From positions 806,001-870,000 of the forward strand of contig JAXMCK010000003.1 of NCBI GenBank assembly GCA_046349395.1: DNA of 64,000 nt, in the 5' to 3' direction. Source of the stretch: JAXMCK01 sp046349395 (GTDB taxonomy: Bacteria; Pseudomonadota; Alphaproteobacteria; Geminicoccales; Geminicoccaceae). Shown here in pieces: positions 43,395 to 51,252 of the stretch (position 1 is the stretch's first letter; every line of letters begins with the position of its first letter). Below the pieces are notes generated by a model. It had not been told where the DNA came from. It saw only the letters and a list, made by a program, of their open reading frames with translations, and did not search any database. A program made the position numbers and the translations under genes.

Positions 43395-44239
43395 GCGACG
43401 CCGAGACGCAGAAGGCGACGGCGCGGGCCTGGTTCGAGCGGCTGCGGGATCGGATCTGCGCCGCCTTCGAGCAGCTCGAGGACGACTACCGGGGCAAGGC
43501 CTTCGCCGACCTGCCGCCCGGCCGTTTCGAGCGGAAAGCGTGGGACCGCGAGGGTGGTGGCGGCGGTGTCATGGCGATCATGCGCGGCCGCGTGTTCGAG
43601 AAGGTCGGGGTCAACGTCTCGACCGTGATGGGCGAGTTCCAGCCGGAGTTCGCGAAGAACATCCCGGGTGCCGAGGCCGACCCGCAGTTCTGGGCCAGCG
43701 GCATCTCGCTCGTGGCGCACCTGCGCAACCCGCACTGCCCGCCGGCGCACATGAACACCCGCCACATCCGGACGACGAAGTCCTGGTTCGGCGGCGGTGC
43801 GGACCTGAACCCGATCTATCCCGACGCCGAGGACACGGCGGCGTTCCACGCGGCGCTGCAGCGCGCCTGCGACGGCTATGCGCCCGACGCCTACGACCGC
43901 TTCAAGAAGTGGGCCGACGAGTACTTCTTTATCCCGCATCGCGGCGAGCCGCGCGGGGTCGGCGGCATCTTCTACGACTATCTCGACGGCGACCACGCGC
44001 GGCATCTCGCCTTTACCCAGGCCGTTGGCGAGGCGTTCCTCAGCGTCTATCCGGGGCTGGTGCGGCGGCACATGGACCGCCCCTGGACCGAGGCCGAGCG
44101 CGCCCACCAACTCGAGCGTCGCGGACGGTACGTCGAGTTCAACCTGATCTACGATCGCGGCACGACGTTCGGCCTCAAGACCGGCGGCAATCCGGAGGCG
44201 ATTCTCATGTCGCTGCCGCCTGCCGTGACCTGGTCCTGA
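43391..44239 (+). CDS. hemF: Oxygen-dependent coproporphyrinogen III oxidase
   Basis: 282 residues from GTG 43391. Conserved HemF segments: WDREGGGGGVMAIMRGRVFEKVGVNVSTVMGEF by words, AHMNTRHI, SWFGGGADLNPIYP, HRGEPRGVGGIFYDYL, RRGRYVEFNLIYDRGTTFGLKTGGN. Makes protoporphyrinogen IX precursor under aerobic conditions, in keeping with the aerobic bc1 operon next door. Longer frames starting in trmL are shadows. Confidence 0.96.
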   Translation: MSDAETQKATARAWFERLRDRICAAFEQLEDDYRGKAFADLPPGRFERKAWDREGGGGGVMAIMRGRVFEKVGVNVSTVMGEFQPEFAKNIPGAEADPQFWASGISLVAHLRNPHCPPAHMNTRHIRTTKSWFGGGADLNPIYPDAEDTAAFHAALQRACDGYAPDAYDRFKKWADEYFFIPHRGEPRGVGGIFYDYLDGDHARHLAFTQAVGEAFLSVYPGLVRRHMDRPWTEAERAHQLERRGRYVEFNLIYDRGTTFGLKTGGNPEAILMSLPPAVTWS

Positions 44240-44263
44240 TCTTCACCCTCACGGAGTTCCAAG

Positions 44264-44812
44264 ATGGAACCGACTGGCTCCGGCATCCACCTGCTTCCGC
44301 CGGGCACCAACCCGCCGTACGAGATCAACGTGCTGATCGAGGTGCCATTGCGCTCCGATCCGATCAAGTACGAGTACGACAAGAAGACCGGCTTCATCTT
44401 CGTCGACCGGTATCTCTACACGTCGATGTTTTATCCCTGCAACTACGGGTTCATTCCGCAGACCCTGGCCGGTGACGGCGATCCCGTCGACGTGATGGTG
44501 ATCGGGCGGATGCCGGTGATCCCGGGTGCCATCCTGCGCTCGCGCCCGATCGGCGTGCTCCTGATGGAGGACGAGGCCGGTCTCGACGAGAAGATCCTGG
44601 CGGTGCCGATCGACAAGATCACCCCGGTCAACAAGAGCGTGCAGACCTACAAGGACGTGCCGGAAATCGATCTCGCCCGGATCGCCCACTTCTTCGAGCA
44701 CTACAAGGACCTGGAGCCCAACAAGTGGGTGAAGGTGATCGGCTGGGACGGGCCGGAAGAGGCGCACCGCTTCATCCTGGAAGGCATCGAGGCGGCGAAG
44801 AAGGCGGGCTGA
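44264..44812 (+). CDS. ppa: Inorganic pyrophosphatase
   Basis: 182 residues, family I soluble pyrophosphatase. Metal-site signature DGDPVDVMV, preceded by IEVPLRSDPIKYEYDKKTG and YPCNYGFIPQT. Hydrolyses pyrophosphate to drive biosynthesis. It follows hemF by 24 bases and may share its transcript. The large hairpin at 44852-44890 lies after it. Confidence 0.97.
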   Translation: MEPTGSGIHLLPPGTNPPYEINVLIEVPLRSDPIKYEYDKKTGFIFVDRYLYTSMFYPCNYGFIPQTLAGDGDPVDVMVIGRMPVIPGAILRSRPIGVLLMEDEAGLDEKILAVPIDKITPVNKSVQTYKDVPEIDLARIAHFFEHYKDLEPNKWVKVIGWDGPEEAHRFILEGIEAAKKAG

Positions 44813-44851
44813 GCCCGCTCGGCGCTGCTTGACCGCGATCCTTGCCTGACG

Positions 44852-44890
44852 CAGCCTCCGACCGTGACTCCCTCAGAGGGTCGGAGGCTG
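44852..44890 (+). promoter_or_regulatory. Hairpin sequestering the Shine-Dalgarno of the CBS gene
   Basis: CAGCCTCCGACC (44852-44863) pairs perfectly over 12 bp with GGTCGGAGGCTG (44879-44890) around a 15-base loop. The 3' arm contains GGAGG (44883-44887), 7 bases before the GTG start at 44895, so the ribosome site is buried. There is no T-run, arguing against simple termination. Suggests translational control or a thermosensor-like switch. Confidence 0.65.
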
Positions 44891-44894
44891 GACG

Positions 44895-45350
44895 GTGAAG
44901 CGGAAGATCATCCCGGGTGTGATCGACGGCAAGCAGCTGCTCTGCTGTCTGGGGCTCGAGGACACGGCGCAGGCCGCGGCGGCTACGATGCGCGAGCGCG
45001 GCATCGGTGCGGTGCTGGTGACCGAAGGCGGGCGTCTCGTCGGGATCGTCACCGAGCGCGATCTCGTCTTCCGCGTGCTGGCCGGAGGGCGTGACCCGGC
45101 GAGTGCCACCCTGCGCGAGGTGATGACCCCCGATCCGGAGACGCTCCGCCCGGACGACAGCGCCTTCGACGCGCTGGAGAAGATGCGGCTCGGCAAGTAC
45201 CGCCACCTGCCCGTCGTCGAGGGCGACGAGCTGCGCGGCATGGTCTCGATCCGCGATCTCTACGAGTGGATCCGGCGCACGCTGGAGGAGGACCTCCACA
45301 GCGCCCAGACGCTGATCTACGGCGAGCAGTACGGGGCGGCCAGCGCCTGA
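44895..45350 (+). CDS. CBS-domain pair protein
   Basis: 151 residues from GTG 44895. Two CBS repeats (about 15-70 with MRERGIGAVLVTEGGRLVGIVTERDLVFRV, 80-135 with MRLGKYRHLPVVEGDELRGMVSIRDLYEWI). Such stand-alone pairs bind adenine nucleotides and act as energy sensors or partners of other proteins. The hairpin over its ribosome site implies regulated translation. Partner unknown. Confidence 0.88.
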   Translation: MKRKIIPGVIDGKQLLCCLGLEDTAQAAAATMRERGIGAVLVTEGGRLVGIVTERDLVFRVLAGGRDPASATLREVMTPDPETLRPDDSAFDALEKMRLGKYRHLPVVEGDELRGMVSIRDLYEWIRRTLEEDLHSAQTLIYGEQYGAASA

Positions 45351-45369
45351 ACGCTGAAGCCGGGCCGGC

Positions 45370-45642
45370 CTACTCGCCGGGTGCCTTCGCCGTGATCGCC
45401 AGGGCGTGGATGTCGGTCTCGAGGAGATCGCCTGCCGCGGCATAGATGCGGCGCTGGCGCTCGACGCGGCTGAGGCCCTGGAAGGCCGGGGCCACGACCG
45501 TCACCCGGAAATGCGTCTCGCCCTGCGGCCGTGCACCGGCATGACCGGCGTGCTTGGCCGACTCGTCGACGATCTCCAGGGACACAGGCGTAAGGGCCGT
45601 GTCCAGGCGGTGACGAAGCTCGTTCGCGACGCGCATCCGCAT
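45370..45642 (-). CDS. bolA: BolA-family protein
   Basis: About 90 residues. BolA fold with VSLEIVDESAKHAGHAGARPQGETHFRVTVVAPAFQGLSRVERQRRIYAAAGDLL in order, ending IHALAITAKAPGE. BolA proteins work with monothiol glutaredoxins in iron-sulphur handling. The start is uncertain: ATG 45642, 45636 and 45669 are all in frame; 45642 fits family length best. Convergent with the CBS gene. Confidence 0.88.
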   Translation of the reverse strand: MRMRVANELRHRLDTALTPVSLEIVDESAKHAGHAGARPQGETHFRVTVVAPAFQGLSRVERQRRIYAAAGDLLETDIHALAITAKAPGE

Positions 45643-45823
45643 CCCCGAATCGTGATGGGGGCCCGCCATACCGGGCTGCATGTCCGGACGCAACCGGCCT
45701 TCCCAACCCAATGAATTCCTTTAACCAGCTATTAGTGATGACGGCTCTAACGTCCAGGTAGAAAACCGAACGACTTGGCGCAGCCGTTGCGCACGGCGGG
45801 TCGGCAGAGGCACCGGGGCGGTC

Positions 45824-46258
45824 ATGGCGATGGCGGCGAAGCGAAACAAGGACGAGGATGGGGCCCGCAACCCGCGGGCCCAGGACGTCGACCGCCATGT
45901 CGGTCGGCGCATGCGCGACCGGCGGATAGCGCTCGGCCTGACGCAGCAGCAGATGGCCGATCTGATCGGCGTCACCTATCAGCAGGCGCACAAATACGAG
46001 AAGGGCGTCAACCGGATCGCCGCCGGTCGGTTGTTCCACATCGCCCGGGCGCTCGGCGTCGAGGTCAGCTACTTCTTCGAGGCGATGGACATGGAGGGCT
46101 CCTTCCAGCCCTCCCGCCAGCAGCGGATGCTGCTCGAACTCGCCCGCTGCTTCACCGCCCTGTCGAGCCGTCGCCAGCAGGAGGCCCTGTGCAATCTGGC
46201 GCGGGCGCTGGTGGCTCAGGAACTGCCGCCCGCCGAGGACGAACCCGACGGCTCCTGA
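45824..46258 (+). CDS. XRE-family helix-turn-helix regulator
   Basis: 144 residues. An HTH_3 domain at about 24-78 (RMRDRRIALGLTQQQMADLIGVTYQQAHKYEKGVNRIAAGRLFHIARALGV by its parts) precedes FFEAMD and a helical C-terminus. Closely resembles the alphaproteobacterial XRE regulators that control stress or phasin-like genes. An AT-rich promoter-like gap (45715-45823) separates it from bolA. Its last 43 bases overlap the 3' end of the rutR gene on the other strand. Confidence 0.88.
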   Translation: MAMAAKRNKDEDGARNPRAQDVDRHVGRRMRDRRIALGLTQQQMADLIGVTYQQAHKYEKGVNRIAAGRLFHIARALGVEVSYFFEAMDMEGSFQPSRQQRMLLELARCFTALSSRRQQEALCNLARALVAQELPPAEDEPDGS

Positions 46259-46947
46259 CCGGTGGCGTCGGCAAGACGCGACCTGAGCGGCACGCCCGAC
46301 TCCGGCAGCGCGATCCCGCAGCCCTTCAGGAAGATACGGACCAACTGTTCCTTGGCCTGCTCGAAGCTCGCCTCGCGCCGCTTCTCGCCGCCCAGGACGG
46401 CGTCGATCTGCACCGCGAAGTCGGCATAGGTCTGCGTCGCCGCCCAGACCGCGAAGAAGAAATGCGCCGGGTCGATCGGGTCCATCCGACCCTGCCGCGC
46501 CCAGGCCGCCAGCACCTGCCCTCGGATCTCGACCCAGTCGCGCAGGTCGCCGGCGAGGAAGTCGCCGATGACGGGGGCGCCCCGGATCACCTCCTGAGCG
46601 AAGACTCGCGAGGCGTGCGGATGCTCGCGGGCCTGGTCCATCTTGCGGCGGATGTAGCGGGCCAGCGAGGGTGCCGGGTCGTCGCTCTCCGCGATCGGGT
46701 CCAGGGCCGCGAGCCAACGCTCCAGGATGCCGCCGATCAGCTCGCGATAGACCGCCTCCTTGGTCGGAAAGTAGTAATGCAGGTTTGCCTTCGGCAGGCC
46801 GGCGCGAGCGGCGATGGCGGCCGTCGTGGCGCCGTCGAAGCCCCGCTCGGCGAACTCGATCTCGGCCGCTTCGAGCAGGCGCTGCCGATTGCGCTCGCGG
46901 ATTCGACCGGGGCCGCCCTTGTCTTTGCCCGCCGCGGGCGCCCGCAT
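46216..46947 (-). CDS. rutR: TetR-family repressor, RutR-like
   Basis: 243 residues. HTH at about 20-70 (LLEAAEIEFAERGFDGATTAAIAARAGLPKANLHYYFPTKEAVYRELI in parts) and a C-terminal ligand domain with DPIDPAHFFFAVWAATQTYADFAVQI, as in RutR. RutR of E. coli senses uracil/thymine and controls pyrimidine degradation. Divergent from preT-preA, with a RutR-box-like palindrome in the 105-base gap. The tail after about residue 215 is non-conserved and overlaps the XRE gene. Confidence 0.88.
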   Translation of the reverse strand: MRAPAAGKDKGGPGRIRERNRQRLLEAAEIEFAERGFDGATTAAIAARAGLPKANLHYYFPTKEAVYRELIGGILERWLAALDPIAESDDPAPSLARYIRRKMDQAREHPHASRVFAQEVIRGAPVIGDFLAGDLRDWVEIRGQVLAAWARQGRMDPIDPAHFFFAVWAATQTYADFAVQIDAVLGGEKRREASFEQAKEQLVRIFLKGCGIALPESGVPLRSRLADATGQEPSGSSSAGGSS

Positions 46948-46965
46948 CGCTCACCCTCATTGAAC

Positions 46966-46981
46966 TTGACCGTCTGGTCAG
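46966..46981. promoter_or_regulatory. RutR-box-like operator
   Basis: TTGACCGTCTGGTCAG matches the reported E. coli RutR consensus TTGACCANNTGGTCAA at 12 of the 14 defined positions and forms the inverted arms TGACC/GGTCA. It lies 19 bases before the rutR start and 72 before preT. Consistent with joint control of both. Confidence 0.7.
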
Positions 46982-47052
46982 AAATTACCTAGCGTGAGGG
47001 TTGGGAACAAGGCCGGGCGGCGGCGGTCGCCCGAAAGACGCTGGAGGCCGGC

Positions 47053-48402
47053 ATGGGGGTCGGGGTCGACATCAGGGGCGGACGGCTCAGGCCCGAGATC
47101 TACGAGCGGAACTTCGACGATCTGGAGCCGCCGCTCGATCGGAAGCGGGCGCTGATCGAGGCCTCGCGCTGCTACTTCTGCCACGACGCTCCCTGCATCG
47201 AGGCGTGTCCCACGGGCATCGACATCCCAGCCTTCATCCGCGGCATCCAGACGGACAATGTCCGCGGGGCCGCGATGGAGATCCTGGACGCCAACATCAT
47301 GGGCGGCACCTGTGCCCGGGTCTGCCCGACCGAGATCCTGTGCGAGGGTGCCTGCGTACGGCAGGCGCAGGAGCACAAGCCGGTGCAGATCGGTGCCCTG
47401 CAGCGCTACGCCACCGACTGGCTGTTCGAGCACGGCTCGCAGCCGTTCGAGCGGGCGGCACCCACCGGACGCAAGGTCGCCGTCGTGGGTGCCGGGCCGG
47501 CGGGTCTCGCCTGCGCTCACGGCCTCGCCCGCCTGGGCCACGCGGTCACCGTGTTCGAGCGGCGGGCCAAGCCCGGCGGCCTCAACGAGTACGGCATCGC
47601 CGCCTACAAGCTGGCGCACGGCTTCGCCCAGCGCGAGGTGGAGTTCATCCTCGGCGTCGGCGGCATCGAGATCCGCCAGGGTGTGGGCCTCGGCAGCGGC
47701 GTCACGCTGCTGGAACTGCGGCGGGACTTCGATGCGGTGTTCCTGGGTGTCGGCCTCGGTGGCGTGAACGCGCTGGGCCTGCCCGACGAGCGGCTGGAAG
47801 GCGTGCTCGATGCCGTCGGCTACATCGAGACGCTGCGCCAGACCGAGGACAAGTCGCGGCTCATGGTCGGCAAGGACGTCGTCGTCATCGGCGGGGGCAA
47901 CACGGCGATCGACATCGCCGTGCAGACGCGCCGCCTCGGGGCCGAGAACGTGACGCTCGTCTACCGTCGCGGGCCCGACGCGATGTCGGCGACGTTGCAC
48001 GAGCAGGAGGTGGCGCAGACCAACGGCGTCACGATCCGGCACTGGGCGCGGCCCGTGACGCTGATCGGCGAGGCCGGCCACGTGACGGGGGTCGAGTTCG
48101 AAGCGACCCAGCTCGACGGGCAGGGCCGGCTCATGGGGACCGGCGACCGGTTCACGCTGAAGGCGGATCAGGTGTTCAAGGCGATCGGCCAGGTCCTGGT
48201 GCCGACCGTGCTGCAGGGCGGCGGGCTCGACCTGCTGGAGATGGCGGCCGGCAAGATCCGGGTGAACGCCGATCGCCAGACCTCGTTGGAGAAGGTCTGG
48301 GCCGGCGGCGACGCGGCGGCGACGGGACAGGATCTGACCGTCCAGGCGGTCGAGGACGGTAAGGTGGCGGCAGCCTCGATCCATCGCTGGCTCGTGGGCT
48401 GA
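47053..48402 (+). CDS. preT: NAD-dependent dihydropyrimidine dehydrogenase, PreT subunit
   Basis: 449 residues. N-terminal cysteine clusters (CYFCHDAPCIEACPTGIDIP, CARVCPTEILCEGAC) hold two 4Fe-4S centres. Two Rossmann motifs follow: VVGAGPAGLACA (FAD) and VVIGGGNTAIDIA (NADH). PreT passes electrons from NADH to PreA, which reduces uracil or thymine. ATG 47053 is preceded by CTGGAGG. 10 bases before preA. Confidence 0.95.
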   Translation: MGVGVDIRGGRLRPEIYERNFDDLEPPLDRKRALIEASRCYFCHDAPCIEACPTGIDIPAFIRGIQTDNVRGAAMEILDANIMGGTCARVCPTEILCEGACVRQAQEHKPVQIGALQRYATDWLFEHGSQPFERAAPTGRKVAVVGAGPAGLACAHGLARLGHAVTVFERRAKPGGLNEYGIAAYKLAHGFAQREVEFILGVGGIEIRQGVGLGSGVTLLELRRDFDAVFLGVGLGGVNALGLPDERLEGVLDAVGYIETLRQTEDKSRLMVGKDVVVIGGGNTAIDIAVQTRRLGAENVTLVYRRGPDAMSATLHEQEVAQTNGVTIRHWARPVTLIGEAGHVTGVEFEATQLDGQGRLMGTGDRFTLKADQVFKAIGQVLVPTVLQGGGLDLLEMAAGKIRVNADRQTSLEKVWAGGDAAATGQDLTVQAVEDGKVAAASIHRWLVG

Positions 48403-48412
48403 GGAGGCGAAG

Positions 48413-49690
48413 ATGGCAGATCTGCGCTGCACGATCGCGGGCGTGAAGTCGCCCAACCCGTTCTGGCTGGCCTCGGCCCCGCCGACCGACAAGGAGTACA
48501 ACGTCGTCCGCGCCTTCAAGGCGGGCTGGGGCGGGGTGGTGTGGAAGACGCTGGGCGAGGATCCGCCCGTCGTGAACGTGACCTCGCGCTACGGCACCTT
48601 GAACTATCGCGGCCAGCGGATGGCGGGGTTCAACAATATCGAGCTGATCACCGACCGGCCGCTGGAGGTGAACCTGCAGGAGATCAAGGCGGTGAAACGG
48701 GCCTGGCCCGACCGCGCCATGATCGTCTCGCTGATGGTCCCGTGCAACGAGGACAGCTGGAAGAACATCCTGGCCCGGGTCGAGGACACCGGGGCCGACG
48801 GGGTCGAGCTGAACTTCGGCTGCCCGCACGGCATGTCCGAGCGCGGCATGGGCTCGGCCGTGGGTCAGGTGCCCGAATATGTCGAGATGGTCGTGCGCTG
48901 GTGCAAGCAGTACTCGCGCATGCCGGTGTTCGTGAAGCTGACGCCGAACGTGACGAACATCCTCGTCCCGGCGCGTGCGGCGAAGCAGGGCGGCGCCGAC
49001 GCCGTCTCGCTGATCAACACCATCAACTCGGTGATGACGGTCGACCTCGATGCGATGACGCCGGCACCCGCCGTCAACGGCAAGGGTGCCCATGGCGGTT
49101 ATTGCGGGCCGGCGGTGAAGCCGATCGCACTCTGCATGGTTGGCGAGATCGCCCGCGACCCGGACTGCCGCGGCCTGCCGATCTCGGGCATCGGCGGCAT
49201 CGAGACCTGGCGCGACGCCGCCGAGTTCATGGCGATGGGAGCCGGCAGCGTGCAGGTGTGCACCGCCGCCATGCATTTCGGCTTCAAGATCGTCGAGGAC
49301 ATGGTCTCGGGCCTGTCCAACTGGATGGACGAGAAGGGTTACCGCACCCTGGACGATTTCCGCGGTCGGGCGATCCCCAACTACGTGAACTGGGGCGAGC
49401 TCGACATGAACTACGACCTCAAGGCGCGGATCGACCAGGATCTCTGCATCAAGTGCGGTCTCTGCCACATCGCCTGCGAGGACACCTCGCATCAGGCGAT
49501 CGCGGCGACGAAGCTGCACGGCAAGCGGCACTACGAGGTGAAGGACGAGGATTGCGTCGGGTGCAATCTCTGCTGGCACGTCTGCCCGGTCGAGGGCTGC
49601 ATCACGATGGTGCCGGTGGAGAACGGAAAGCCCTACATGACCTGGGGTGAGGACCCACGGAACCCGGGCAATCTGAAGGCGGCCGAGTGA
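48413..49690 (+). CDS. preA: NAD-dependent dihydropyrimidine dehydrogenase, PreA subunit
   Basis: 425 residues. A DHOD-like FMN barrel (FWLASAPPTDKEYNVVRAFKAGWGG, NFGCPHGMSERGMGSAVGQ, KLTPNVTNILVPARAAKQGGADAVSLINT in parts) and a C-terminal ferredoxin domain with two 4Fe-4S motifs (CIKCGLCHIAC, CVGCNLCWHVC). Reduces uracil/thymine to dihydro forms using FMN. The loop matching the active-site cysteine region of mammalian DPD reads GSAV here. Good ribosome site GAGGAGG. Confidence 0.95.
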   Translation: MADLRCTIAGVKSPNPFWLASAPPTDKEYNVVRAFKAGWGGVVWKTLGEDPPVVNVTSRYGTLNYRGQRMAGFNNIELITDRPLEVNLQEIKAVKRAWPDRAMIVSLMVPCNEDSWKNILARVEDTGADGVELNFGCPHGMSERGMGSAVGQVPEYVEMVVRWCKQYSRMPVFVKLTPNVTNILVPARAAKQGGADAVSLINTINSVMTVDLDAMTPAPAVNGKGAHGGYCGPAVKPIALCMVGEIARDPDCRGLPISGIGGIETWRDAAEFMAMGAGSVQVCTAAMHFGFKIVEDMVSGLSNWMDEKGYRTLDDFRGRAIPNYVNWGELDMNYDLKARIDQDLCIKCGLCHIACEDTSHQAIAATKLHGKRHYEVKDEDCVGCNLCWHVCPVEGCITMVPVENGKPYMTWGEDPRNPGNLKAAE

Positions 49691-49697
49691 CCGCCTG

Positions 49698-50912
49698 ATG
49701 GCGGCCCGCACCCTCGATCCGGCACGGCCGGCTGCGGAGTCGGTTGCCCTCTTCATCCTGCTGTCGGTGAGCCTCGGCCACCTGCTCAACGACATGATGC
49801 AGTCGGCACTGCTGTCCATCTACCCGGTGATCAAGGCGCCGCTGGGGCTCAGCTTCGCCCAGATCGGCATCATCACGCTGACGTTCCAGCTGACGGCCTC
49901 GGTGCTGCAGCCTGCCGTCGGCCTCTACACCGACAAGCATCCGAAGCCGTTCTCGCTGCCGGTCGGCATGGCCTCGACGCTGTGCGGCATCATCCTGCTC
50001 TCGACCGCCCATCACTTCCTGATGGTGCTGGCGGCAGCCGCCTGCATCGGCGTCGGCAGCTCGATCTTCCATCCCGAAGCCTCGCGGGTGGCGAGGCTCG
50101 CCTCGGGCGGCCGGTTCGGCTTCGCGCAATCGGTGTTCCAGGTCGGCGGCAATTCGGGGCAGGCGCTGGGCCCGCTGCTGATGGCACTGCTCGTGGTCCC
50201 CTACGGCCAGGGCTACACGGCATGGTTCGGCCTCGCCGCCCTCATCGGCATCGTCGTGCTGGGCAATGTCGGGCTCTGGTACCGGCGGCACATGGCCGAG
50301 CTGCGGGCCCGGCCGCGCAAGGCTGCGGAGCCGCACGGGCTGTCGCAGCAGGCGGTGCTGGGCTCGCTCGCCGCCCTCGTCTCGCTGATGTTCGCCGATA
50401 ACTTCTACGGCGCTTCGATCTCCAGCTATCTGCCCTTCTACCTGATCGACCGCTTCGGCATCTCGGTCTCGGCGGCGCAGCTGCATCTGTTCGTCTTCCT
50501 GGCGGCAGCGGCGGTAGGCACCTTCCTGGGTGGGCCGATCTCCGACCGGATCGGGAAGAAGCGCGTGCTGATGCTGGCACCGATCCTGGTGCTGCCCTTC
50601 ACGCTCGCTTTGCCGCACGTGCCGCTGGCCTGGACCGGGCCGGTGACGGTCGCCATCGGCCTCATCATGGCAGCCGCCTTTCCGGTCATCGTCGTCTATG
50701 CGCAGGAGCTGATGCCGGGGCGGATCGGGCTCGTCGGCGGCCTCTTCTTCGGTCTCGCCTTCGGCCTCGGCGGCATCGGTGCCGCCGTTCTGGGCTGGCT
50801 CGCCGACCTCACCTCGCTGGGCTTCGTCTATCAGCTCTGCGCCTTCCTCCCGGCGCTCGGGCTCGCGGTGCTGTTCCTCCCGGACCTCGACCGGCTGCGG
50901 CGCTCCGCTTGA
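49698..50912 (+). CDS. MFS transporter, fosmidomycin-resistance (Fsr) type
   Basis: 404 residues, 12 hydrophobic segments. Fsr-like signature: LGHLLNDMMQSALLSIYPVIKAPLGLSFAQIGIITL near the N-terminus, HPEASRVARLASGGRFGFAQSVFQVGGNSGQALGPLL in the middle. It lies 7 bases after preA and before beta-ureidopropionase, so it may export or import a pyrimidine intermediate. The family is better known for drug efflux. Confidence 0.88.
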   Translation: MAARTLDPARPAAESVALFILLSVSLGHLLNDMMQSALLSIYPVIKAPLGLSFAQIGIITLTFQLTASVLQPAVGLYTDKHPKPFSLPVGMASTLCGIILLSTAHHFLMVLAAAACIGVGSSIFHPEASRVARLASGGRFGFAQSVFQVGGNSGQALGPLLMALLVVPYGQGYTAWFGLAALIGIVVLGNVGLWYRRHMAELRARPRKAAEPHGLSQQAVLGSLAALVSLMFADNFYGASISSYLPFYLIDRFGISVSAAQLHLFVFLAAAAVGTFLGGPISDRIGKKRVLMLAPILVLPFTLALPHVPLAWTGPVTVAIGLIMAAAFPVIVVYAQELMPGRIGLVGGLFFGLAFGLGGIGAAVLGWLADLTSLGFVYQLCAFLPALGLAVLFLPDLDRLRRSA

Positions 50913-51252
50913 CGAGGACTCCGTTATGCGAGTCCCCAGGCGAGACTTCCGACCGCGGTGCGCTTGCTGAGGAGCACACCGAGCCCTTTTTCGACGACTC
51001 GGGGTGGCAGCTGGAGGCCGTCGGCAGGGCTGTTCATGACGTCGATGCAGGTGGCGAGGTCTACGACCACGAGGACGTCATGACCTACCTCGAACGGCGT
51101 CTCGTCGCCGGCCCGACCACGCCTCGCCCGGAGCCGAGTGGCGCGCGGCGCTGGCCCGATCCGATCACCTGACAGGTGCTTCACCCCGGCCTTGACGCGC
51201 CAAGTGGTGCGGGCGAAGGCGTCGGGGTCGACGCCCGTGCCGGAATGCGCCC
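50913..51252 (+). other. Gap within the pyrimidine locus with an antitoxin-like ORF
   Basis: 340 bases between the MFS and hydrolase genes. A + strand frame (50909-51172, 87 codons) contains LEAVGRAVHDVDAGGEVYDHEDVMTYLERRL, the pattern of the tail of small addiction antitoxins. It has no good start or ribosome site, and no toxin gene follows. Probably a decayed module; the gap also may hold a promoter for the downstream genes. Confidence 0.3.

Noticed and set aside
46948..47052. Possible small ORF in the rutR/preT gap
   Set aside because: The gap is 105 bases, holds the RutR-like operator and has no ribosome-site-start pair.
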